A DNA stretch of 6,466 bases from Burkholderiales bacterium (GTDB lineage Bacteria > Pseudomonadota > Gammaproteobacteria > Burkholderiales > Burkholderiaceae_C). The DNA lies in the NCBI GenBank assembly GCA_011390055.1, contig JAABTC010000107.1, positions 1 to 6,466 on the forward strand, written 5' to 3'. A program made the translations under genes and the position numbers. Within the stretch, counting starts at the first letter, position 1. Each line of letters starts with the position of its first letter. Below the pieces are notes generated by a model that was not told the origin of the DNA, ran no database searches, and was given only the letters and a program-made list of their open reading frames with translations. This document shows positions 1-6,466 of this stretch, in pieces.

Positions 1-1487
1 GGCAACGCGAGCCAGACGAAGCGGTCGGCGGGCGCGCCGGCGGCCACCGCGCGGGCGGTCGCGAGGTCGGTGCTCGCATCGATCAGCAGCACCGCCCGTT
101 GCAGGTGCGCCGCCCGCGCGAGTTCGCCGATCTCGAAGCGGCAGCCGGCGTTGTGGGCCGCGAAGCCGCGCAGGTCCATCAGCACCAGGTCGCTGCGATC
201 GACCAGCGCCGCCAGCGCGAGCTGCCAGGTGGTGTCGTGGCAGTAGATCTCGTTGACGCGCCAGCGGCCTTCGGCATCGGGCTGCCAGTCGAAGGCCGCC
301 AGCCGCGCGGGCAGCTCGGCCGCGCTGCGCACGAAGCGCTCGGCCAGGCGGCCGTCGAGGTGGTCGAGCAGATCGGTCGCGTCGAGGGTCTGGTCGACCA
401 GGTCGGTGCCGGCGATCAGCACGGTGTTGCCGCCGGCACGCCAGCGTTCGACCACGTCGTCGAACACCGCGGCGGCCTTGGCCTCCTGCTTGAACACGCG
501 CAGCACCAGCAGCGTGGGTGCGGGCTGGGCCGGCCGCTTGGCCTGCTGCCGTCGCAGCCAGGCCAGCGCCATCGGCAGCCAGAGAAGCGACAGCAGCACC
601 AACGGCCCGCTGCCGAGTGCGTCGAAGCCCAGGTTCAGCGCCCAGGCCGCGCCGAACACCACCATCAGGTCCGACACCCGCTTGGCGCCGTAGGCCGCGA
701 TCATGGCGCGCGCCAAACGCTGCACCGGCCACCAGGCCAGCGCCATCGCGCCCACCGCGAACAGCGCCATCGCCGCGATGGGATCGACGTGGCGCACCAG
801 CGGCCCGAGCAACGGCGAGCGCTGCTCGACCAGCCATCCGAGCAGGTCCAGGCCGAGCAGCGCGGAAAACAGCAGCAGGGCCAGCGGCGGCCACAGCCAG
901 GGCGCGGCAGCCCGCGTGCCACGCAAGGTCAGCAGCATCAGCGCCAGCGTCGGCACGCCGATCTCCCAGGCCAGCCACGCTGCGACCTGGGCCAGCGACT
1001 GCGCTTCGGTCGAGCGCAGCATCACCAGCAGCATCGACGCGGCGTACCACGCGACCAGGGCCAGTGCGAGGCGGCTCCACGACCAGCGCCACATCAGCCC
1101 CAGCGCCGGCAAGAGCGGCCAGCAGTAGACGACGGCCAGCACCACCAGCCTTGACGCACTGAACGGCGTGCCGGCATCGCGGCTGAGCCAGAGCCAGAGT
1201 GCGCCGCGGGTCAGCGCGATCAGCATCGAGACCACGACGAGCAGCGCGACGAGCCGTGCCTGCGCGGCGCGGTGGGCGCTCAGCGACCCCGCGGCCGGCG
1301 CACGCCAGGCGGGGGTCGAGGGCGCGACTGCAGCCCCCGTGGCTGGCGCGCCGGCCGACAGCGGCGTGCGCATCAACGGCAGCAGTGCCGCGCGGTAACG
1401 TCGTGCGAGCCAGGCGCCGCCGAGGGCGGCCAGCACCGTCGCGAGCACGTAGACCGCGAGCAACTGGCCCGGCAGCGCGTTGTTCAT
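1..1487 (-). CDS. Polytopic membrane protein with C-terminal Rossmann-like cytoplasmic domain (partial, 3' end outside window)
   Basis: No named family is recognised. The frame is open from the ATG at 1487 to the window edge, giving about 496 residues without a stop. Residues 1-312 hold roughly eight or nine hydrophobic segments (about 8-28, 78-99, 111-131, 138-158, 168-188, 196-220, 235-255, 272-289 and 296-312). A Pro/Ala-rich loop lies at 41-68. A basic stretch (LRRQQAKR, 311-318) then leads into a soluble alpha/beta domain from about 325. Its recognisable strands are TLLVLRVF (325-332), NTVLIAGTDL (354-363), DLVLMDLRGF (433-442) and AVLLIDASTDL (465-475), with a GCRFEIGEL segment at 448-456. 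This looks like a nucleotide- or protein-binding Rossmannoid fold. By the positive-inside rule it should be cytoplasmic. The ATG overlaps the amidase stop as ATGA, so translation is probably coupled. It is the last gene of the cluster visible here and may act as its membrane sensor or effector, which is an inference. Confidence 0.85.
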   Translation of the reverse strand, partial: MNNALPGQLLAVYVLATVLAALGGAWLARRYRAALLPLMRTPLSAGAPATGAAVAPSTPAWRAPAAGSLSAHRAAQARLVALLVVVSMLIALTRGALWLWLSRDAGTPFSASRLVVLAVVYCWPLLPALGLMWRWSWSRLALALVAWYAASMLLVMLRSTEAQSLAQVAAWLAWEIGVPTLALMLLTLRGTRAAAPWLWPPLALLLFSALLGLDLLGWLVEQRSPLLGPLVRHVDPIAAMALFAVGAMALAWWPVQRLARAMIAAYGAKRVSDLMVVFGAAWALNLGFDALGSGPLVLLSLLWLPMALAWLRRQQAKRPAQPAPTLLVLRVFKQEAKAAAVFDDVVERWRAGGNTVLIAGTDLVDQTLDATDLLDHLDGRLAERFVRSAAELPARLAAFDWQPDAEGRWRVNEIYCHDTTWQLALAALVDRSDLVLMDLRGFAAHNAGCRFEIGELARAAHLQRAVLLIDASTDLATARAVAAGAPADRFVWLAL

Positions 1488-2407
1488 TGTTTGGCCGGCG
1501 GTTTGCGCACGTGCTGCTTCTTCGCCGCAGGCGGCGTGCGCGGGGTGGCGTGCGAGCGCGGCATCAAAGACCGCGGGGCCTCGCTGGCGCGCACGATGTA
1601 GTGGTTGTGGACCCAGCCTTCGATGTCCTGGGCCGGGCCCGCGGCGTCGGGGTCGAGCTCCACCTTGCTCCAGCGGCTGCCGGGCTCGACCAGGCGCAGC
1701 AGCGTGCCACGGGCCAGAGGCGCGGCGACGGTGTCGAAGCCCGCGTCGGGGCCTTTGCGGATGTTCAGGCCGTCGGTCGTGACGATGTAGCGCACCGGGC
1801 GGTCGTCGCCGCGGCCGAGCGCGCGGCTGGCGATCGAGGCCAGCGGGAACGCCGGCCCCGGGTCGAGCTTGCGGCCGCGCGCGATGTCGTCGTGGCCGAG
1901 CACATCCCGCAGGCCGTAGTGCTGGCACAGCAGTTCGGCGAGCTCGAGGCAGCGGCCGATCTGTGCCTCGGTGTAGGCATGCCAGGGCCGGACCGGGCCG
2001 CCGTGCTTGTGCGCGGCCATCAGCACCTCGCTGGCCGGGTATTCGCGCCCGAACCAGGCCACGAAGCGGTCGCCCTGCGCGTTCATCGGCCCGGCGTTGT
2101 CGAGCTCGATGCCGATCGAAGCCTGGTTCAGCCCCTCGATGCCCAGCCACTGGCTCACGCCCGCATGCCAGGTCACGGTGTTGAACGGCGCGAGCTGCGT
2201 GATGGTGCCGTCGCGGCCGATCACCACATGGGCCGAGGCATTGCCCTGCGGCTTCTTCGTGCACAGCGATGCGATCGAACTCGCGCAGGAACTGCCCGCC
2301 GTGTAGTGCACGACGAGAAAGCGCGGCTTCAACGCGCCGCCTATGTTCGGCGTGGGCTGCCAGGCGACGGCATCGCCGACGAGGCGGTGGTTGCGCAGGG
2401 TCAGCAT
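1484..2407 (-). CDS. N-acetylmuramoyl-L-alanine amidase, AmiD-like (Amidase_2) with SH3-like domain, no signal peptide
   Basis: A predicted zinc amidase of 307 residues that cuts the bond between muramic acid and the peptide stem of peptidoglycan. The Amidase_2 domain spans about 25-190. It shows HYTAG with zinc ligand H34, IGIELDN with candidate catalytic E101, and GHDDIARGRKLDPG with H172, K180 and D182. The H/K/D spacing (+8, +10) matches E. coli AmiD. An SH3-like domain follows at about 205-272 (DGLNIRKGP at 212-220, EGWVHNHYIV at 263-272). A Pro/Lys/Arg-rich tail, probably disordered, occupies 276-307. The N-terminus (MLTLRNHRLV) carries no signal peptide or lipobox, whereas AmiD itself is a lipoprotein. 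The start is fixed: the TIR-gene stop is in frame only seven codons upstream, and none of those codons is an initiator. No good Shine-Dalgarno precedes it, so it may rely on coupling to the TIR gene. The enzymatic call is firm; where the protein acts is unclear. Confidence 0.93.
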   Translation of the reverse strand: MLTLRNHRLVGDAVAWQPTPNIGGALKPRFLVVHYTAGSSCASSIASLCTKKPQGNASAHVVIGRDGTITQLAPFNTVTWHAGVSQWLGIEGLNQASIGIELDNAGPMNAQGDRFVAWFGREYPASEVLMAAHKHGGPVRPWHAYTEAQIGRCLELAELLCQHYGLRDVLGHDDIARGRKLDPGPAFPLASIASRALGRGDDRPVRYIVTTDGLNIRKGPDAGFDTVAAPLARGTLLRLVEPGSRWSKVELDPDAAGPAQDIEGWVHNHYIVRASEAPRSLMPRSHATPRTPPAAKKQHVRKPPAKQ

Positions 2408-2431
2408 GGGGTCTGCTTTGCAGCGCGCTCA
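2408..2431 (-). other. In-frame TGA and 7-codon spacer between TIR and amidase genes
   Basis: The TIR-gene stop TGA (2431-2429) is followed by 21 bases and then the amidase ATG at 2407. Both genes are in the same frame, and the seven spacer codons are all sense codons. The spacer (gcgcgctgcaaagcagaccc plus a final c) has no recognisable Shine-Dalgarno. Either ribosomes re-initiate after terminating, or some read through the TGA and make a joined product of about 656 residues. The sequence alone cannot tell these apart. Re-initiation is the simpler reading, because the amidase N-terminus looks complete. Confidence 0.6.
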
Positions 2432-3450
2432 GCGCACGTGGCCACGGCTGAGTTGCACCACCCGCTCGGCCTGTTCGCCATTCATCCACAAGGTTCCGCG
2501 CATCGAGCGGCCGCCGGGTTCGCTGGCGGCCGAGAGGTTGCCGCCTTCGATCACGGTGCCGCCGGCTTCGGTCTCGACCGCCAGTGCGATGTCCAGGCGC
2601 AGCGGCTGGCCGGTTTCGCGCAGCGCGCTGCCGCTGCCGCGCCAGACCACGCGTTCGAGCTTCTGGTCGAAACGCCGTTGCCAGCTCTCGGCGAAGGCGC
2701 GCCAGGCCGGGTCTTGCGTGATGTCGATCGGCCGGCTGACCAGGCGCACCGCATCGCCCTGTTGCGAGAGCTCGAGCAGCACGCGGTCCAGGCGCGAGCC
2801 GGTGTCGTTGGCCGGCGCGGCCACGCGCGCGGTCCAGTCGCCGCTGGCATCGCGTGCGTGCTGCTCGGCACGCGGGCCCAGCCACCAGTACGCGCTGCCG
2901 CCGCCGAGGGCCAGCAGGCCGAACGCGCCGGCGATCGCGGCGCGGCGCAGCGTGTCGCTGCGGCGGCGGTCGCGCGTCGGCTGGACGCGCGGCACGCCGA
3001 GGGCCTCGAGGTCGGCGACGAGGCGCTCGAAGTCGCTGCGCCAGTCGTAGGCGCGCAGCCGGCGCCACGTGCGCTCGGCCAGCCGGTCCAGCGGCGGCGG
3101 CAGGCCTTCGGGCAGGCGCTCGACGCCATCGGCCAGCAGCGGGATCAGTTCGGCGCCGGCGGCCAGTGCGCCGTCGACCTCGCGCCGGATCGGGTCATCG
3201 GCCTGCGCGATGCGCAGATGCCCGGCGGCGTTGCGAGCGCCGAAGGTGTCGGGCGTCACGAGCAGGAGAAGCACCGGCTTGTCGTCGAGCGCATCGCCGA
3301 TCGCTTCGCGCCACAGGCGGCCGGCCGGCAGGTCTTCCTTGTCGAGGAAGACCTGGGCGTCGCCGAAGACTTCGCCGAGGTCGCGCGCGAGCGTGGTGGC
3401 CTTGTCCGCACCGTCGCTGGTGCGGTAGCTGATGAAAATCCTGGCCTCGA

Positions 3451-3454
<4 letters not shown>
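2429..3454 (-). CDS. TIR-domain protein with single transmembrane segment and beta-rich C-terminal domain
   Basis: A 341-residue protein with three parts. The TIR domain (about 1-135) has box 1 as RIFISYRTSDG (5-15) and a box-2-like segment VFLDKEDLPAGRLWREAI (35-52). It then has a hydrophobic strand VLLLLVTPDTFG (61-72) and an AELIPLL strand (101-107). TIR domains act as NAD-cleaving enzymes or as homotypic signalling adaptors. E40 and E50 are candidate catalytic acids, but I cannot assign one with certainty. A basic linker (RDRRRSDTLRR, 161-171) precedes one membrane helix (172-193). This topology puts the TIR domain in the cytoplasm and residues 194-341 in the periplasm. The last part is predicted beta-rich, with repeated short strands such as RLDIALAVE (286-294) and RGTLWMNGEQ (319-328), and matches no family I can name. 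The start is GTG, overlapping the caspase stop as GTGA. It sits immediately before the first TIR strand and has no Shine-Dalgarno, so coupling to the caspase gene is likely. Confidence 0.9.
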
Positions 3455-4401
<947 letters not shown>

Positions 4402-4522
4402 GCAGATCTCCTGTCGCGGCGGGCCGCCGGGTTGCGCGACTCTAGAGATTCCGGTGGTGCATGGGCAGACCTAACAGTGGGGGAGGCGAAGCGTCGATTG
4501 CGTAACGCGTTGTGTCAGCAGG
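4402..4522 (-). other. Intergenic region upstream of the caspase cluster
   Basis: This 121-base gap lies between the rlpA stop and the caspase ATG on the same strand. Apart from the Shine-Dalgarno it holds two 8-base palindromes, AACGCGTT (4504-4511) and CTCTAGAG (4440-4447), and a weak 5-bp stem, CGGCG/CGCCG, near 4418-4430. No hairpin with a T-run was seen, so there is no evident intrinsic terminator for rlpA. No -35/-10 pair close to consensus was found. The gap is long enough for a separate promoter, but read-through from rlpA cannot be excluded. Confidence 0.5.
4407..4412 (-). promoter_or_regulatory. Shine-Dalgarno of the caspase gene
   Basis: The - strand reads AGGAGA, then five bases, then the ATG at 4401. 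It is the only strong ribosome binding site found ahead of the four clustered genes. It fixes the caspase start and supports entry of most ribosomes at this first gene. Confidence 0.8.
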
Positions 4523-5134
4523 CTACTGCGCGGCGGCGGCAGCGGCTGCGCTGGCCGCTTCACCGCGGCGGATCTCCTCGGGCGTGATCCGCACCAGCTG
4601 CACCGACGCCAGCCCGCGCACGCCGAGTTTCTGCGCCGCCGCGTAGCTCAAGTCGACGATGCGGCCCTTGATGAAAGGTCCGCGGTCGTTGATGCGCACG
4701 ACCACCGAGCGGCCGTTCGCCGGGTTGGTCACGCGCGCAAAGCTCGGCAGCGGCAAGGTGCGGTGCGCGGCGGTCATTGCATGCATGTCGTAGACCTCGC
4801 CGTTCGCGGTGCGGCGGCCGTGGAACTTGCGGCCGTACCAGGAGGCCACGCCTTCTTCGCGCAGCGGTGCCTCGGGCGGCAGCGGCGTGTAGGTCTCGCC
4901 GAGCACCGCGTACGGCTTGTTCGGTCCGCCCAGCGGGATCGGCTCGAGCGCGGGCCGTGCGTCGGGCAGCTGCATCGGGTCGGGTGGCGGGTGCCGGTCC
5001 GGCCCGCCCTGCGTCGACAAGGGCGGGCCGTCCGCGCCGCTCGGGCCGCGCGTGGCGCAGCCGGCCAGCAGCAAGGCACCCAGCGCCCCGGCCAATGCCA
5101 AGGTTCGTTGCAGCGTGCTTCGGTGCAGGGCCAT
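4523..5134 (-). CDS. rlpA: RlpA-family lipoprotein, septal-ring lytic transglycosylase type, without SPOR domain
   Basis: A predicted outer-membrane lipoprotein of 203 residues that cleaves glycan strands lacking peptide stems. The ATG at 5134 gives a basic N-terminus, a hydrophobic core and a lipobox LAGC with lipidated C26. An upstream ATG at 5206 in the same frame would bury the signal peptide behind 24 residues and overlap the divergent gene, so it was not used. A Pro-rich spacer (about 30-92) leads to the double-psi beta-barrel domain (94-183). There GVASWYG (95-101), NGE with E113, AHRTLP with H124 and NDRGPF with D150 are all present. Their spacing fits the residues reported as important in Pseudomonas RlpA. 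The protein ends in an Ala run (194-202) and lacks the SPOR domain that targets E. coli RlpA to denuded septal peptidoglycan. It could be co-transcribed with the caspase cluster 121 bases downstream. The family assignment is secure; septal localisation is not. Confidence 0.94.
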   Translation of the reverse strand: MALHRSTLQRTLALAGALGALLLAGCATRGPSGADGPPLSTQGGPDRHPPPDPMQLPDARPALEPIPLGGPNKPYAVLGETYTPLPPEAPLREEGVASWYGRKFHGRRTANGEVYDMHAMTAAHRTLPLPSFARVTNPANGRSVVVRINDRGPFIKGRIVDLSYAAAQKLGVRGLASVQLVRITPEEIRRGEAASAAAAAAAQ

Positions 5135-5181
5135 CGGGGCGCGAGCGTAGCAGCGCGTGCGCTGGCTATGATCGATGCAAC
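5135..5181. promoter_or_regulatory. Divergent intergenic region between rlpA and the dppA-like gene
   Basis: These 47 bases separate the two divergent start codons. On the + strand, TATGAT (5167-5172) matches the sigma-70 -10 consensus at five of six positions, but no good -35 lies 17 bases upstream. Used as a -10, it would start transcription only about three bases before the ATG at 5182. No clear Shine-Dalgarno precedes either gene. With so little space, the two promoters must overlap each other or lie inside the opposite gene's coding sequence. Confidence 0.35.
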
Positions 5182-6466
5182 ATGATGTTCCGTGCGCAGT
5201 GTGCAATCTTGCTGGCCTTGGCCTGCACCGCGGCGGTTGGCGCGCCGCCGGCCCCCGCGCCTGGCGGCAGGCCGCTGGTCTACTGTGCCGACGCCAGCCC
5301 TGAAGGCTTCGACCCCAGCCTGTGGGACAGCGCCAGCACCGGCAACGTCACCTCGCAGATGTTCCAGGGCCTGGTGGGCTTCGTGCGCGGCACCACGACC
5401 CTGGAGCCGCAGCTGGCCACGGGCTGGCAGATCACGCCGGACGCAAAGACCTTCACCTTCACGCTGCGCCGCGGCGTGCGCTTTCACGCCACGCCGTACT
5501 TCACGCCGACGCGCGCGCTCGACGCCGACGACATCGTCTTCACCTTCACGCGCCTGATCGATGCGAAGACACCCTTCAACCGCGCCTTCCCGGCCACCTT
5601 CATCTACCCGCAGAGCCTGGGCCTGGCCGAGATGATCGAGGGCATCGACAAGGTCGATGCGCACACCGTGCGTTTTCGACTCAAGTCGCCCAACGTCACC
5701 TTCCTCAGCTATTTCGCGATGAGCTTCGCCGGCATCCACTCGGCCGAGTACGCAGCCCAACTGCTGGCTGCCGGGCAAGCCAACGCCATCAACAACCGGC
5801 CCGTCGGCACGGGCCCGTTCAAGTTCAAGTCGTACAAGAAGGACGACGTGGTGCGCATGCTGCCGCACGAAGGCTACTGGGGCGTGCGGCAGAAGCCCAC
5901 GCAGCTGATCTTCGCCATCAGCCGCGAGCCCAGCGTGCGGGTGCAGAAGATCGCGGCCGGTGAGTGCCATGTGGCCGCGGCGCTGCGCGACATCGACATC
6001 GCCGCGCTCGACCATCGGCGCGAGGTCCGCGTGCTGCAGAAGCAGGCACTGAACATCTCGTACCTGTCGTTCAACATGAAGAAGGCGCCCACCGACAACC
6101 GTCTGGTGCGCGAGGCGCTGGACATCGCGGTCGACCGCAACGCGCTGTTCAAGGTGCTGTTCCCGCGTGGCGATGCGATGCAGGCGGTGGGCGCGTTCCC
6201 GCCGGCGATCGCCGGCTTCGACACCACGCTGAAAAACGAGTACGACCCGGCGCGTGCGAAGACGCTGCTGGCCGAGGCCGGCCACGCGAACGGCTTCGAG
6301 ATCGATCTGTGGGCGCTGCCGATCTCTCGGCCGACCAACCCCAACGGCCTGTTGATGGCGCAGATGATCCAGCAGGACTGGGCCCGCATCGGCGTCAAGG
6401 CCACCATCAAGAGCTACGAATGGGGTGAGTACCTGAAGCGCGCCAACAACGGCGAGCACCACGTCT
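5182..6466 (+). CDS. dppA: Periplasmic dipeptide-binding protein of an ABC transporter, DppA-like (partial, 3' end outside window)
   Basis: A solute-binding protein (SBP family 5) that captures dipeptides in the periplasm for an ABC importer. The visible 428 residues run without a stop. E. coli DppA has about 535, so roughly the last hundred are missing. A Sec signal peptide covers about 1-20 (MMFRAQCAILLALACTAAVG). The mature part follows E. coli DppA closely in several blocks: VYCADASPEGFDP (33-45), PVGTGPF (207-213), GYWG (231-234), AVDRNALFKV (323-332) and EWGEYLKRANNGEH (413-426). C35 and C262 correspond to a disulfide pair in E. coli DppA. R383 fits the Arg that binds the peptide carboxylate, while the Asp that binds the amino group would lie beyond the window. 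In-frame ATGs occur at 5182 and 5185 and are equally plausible. The transporter permease and ATPase genes would be expected downstream. A relative binding haem or another peptide cannot be excluded. Confidence 0.93.
   Translation, partial: MMFRAQCAILLALACTAAVGAPPAPAPGGRPLVYCADASPEGFDPSLWDSASTGNVTSQMFQGLVGFVRGTTTLEPQLATGWQITPDAKTFTFTLRRGVRFHATPYFTPTRALDADDIVFTFTRLIDAKTPFNRAFPATFIYPQSLGLAEMIEGIDKVDAHTVRFRLKSPNVTFLSYFAMSFAGIHSAEYAAQLLAAGQANAINNRPVGTGPFKFKSYKKDDVVRMLPHEGYWGVRQKPTQLIFAISREPSVRVQKIAAGECHVAAALRDIDIAALDHRREVRVLQKQALNISYLSFNMKKAPTDNRLVREALDIAVDRNALFKVLFPRGDAMQAVGAFPPAIAGFDTTLKNEYDPARAKTLLAEAGHANGFEIDLWALPISRPTNPNGLLMAQMIQQDWARIGVKATIKSYEWGEYLKRANNGEHHV

Noticed and set aside
99..1162. 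Open frames of 351 and 214 codons on the + strand opposite the membrane protein
   Set aside because: They are dominated by Gln/Arg/His/Pro/Ala without hydrophobic patterning. The - strand frame is open over about 1.49 kb with regular membrane helices and ordered strands.
4402..4522. An intrinsic terminator between rlpA and the caspase gene
   Set aside because: Only a 5-bp GC stem and short palindromes are present, with no T-run after a stem on the - strand.
5135..5206. A 24-residue N-terminal extension of RlpA starting at the ATG at 5206
   Set aside because: It would place residues unlike a signal peptide before the lipobox signal and overlap the start of the divergent dppA-like gene. The ATG at 5134 gives a standard lipoprotein signal.
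4774..6462. A 562-codon open frame on the - strand, antisense to the dppA-like gene and running into rlpA in another frame
   Set aside because: The + strand matches DppA over its whole visible length and the - strand of rlpA has the lipobox and barrel motifs in a different frame. This frame shows neither.

Overview
The window is very GC-rich, with strong codon-position bias. Its core genes look like those of a Betaproteobacterium, probably in the order Burkholderiales. That placement is inferred from composition and from gene type (a DppA-like binding protein and a short RlpA lipoprotein). No rRNA or other taxonomic marker is present. No RNA gene, insertion sequence, CRISPR array or convincing terminator was seen. 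Six protein genes fill nearly all of the window, and both edge genes are cut by the window ends.

Right part (4523-6466): two divergent envelope genes sit 47 bases apart. On the + strand is a periplasmic dipeptide-binding protein of the DppA type, whose C-terminal end lies outside the window. On the - strand is a short RlpA-type lipoprotein, a peptidoglycan lytic transglycosylase that has its double-psi beta-barrel but lacks a SPOR domain.

Left part (1-4401): a tightly packed - strand cluster of four genes reads from right to left. They are a prokaryotic caspase-like protease with an intact His/Cys dyad; a TIR-domain protein with one membrane segment and a beta-rich C-terminal domain; an AmiD-type (Amidase_2) N-acetylmuramoyl-L-alanine amidase with an SH3-like domain and no signal peptide; and a large polytopic membrane protein with an unassigned C-terminal alpha/beta domain. 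Two of the three junctions are 4-base stop/start overlaps. The third is a 21-base gap in which the two genes share a reading frame and are separated by a single TGA. Only the first gene has a clear ribosome binding site, so this looks like one transcript with coupled translation.

The caspase-TIR-amidase-membrane protein cluster is the main point of interest. Caspases and TIR domains are recurring parts of bacterial conflict and regulated-death systems. Adding a wall hydrolase and a multi-pass membrane protein suggests a signalling or lysis module acting at the envelope. That role is inferred from gene content and linkage, not shown by the sequence. Base composition does not differ visibly from the flanking genes, so there is no sign of recent acquisition.
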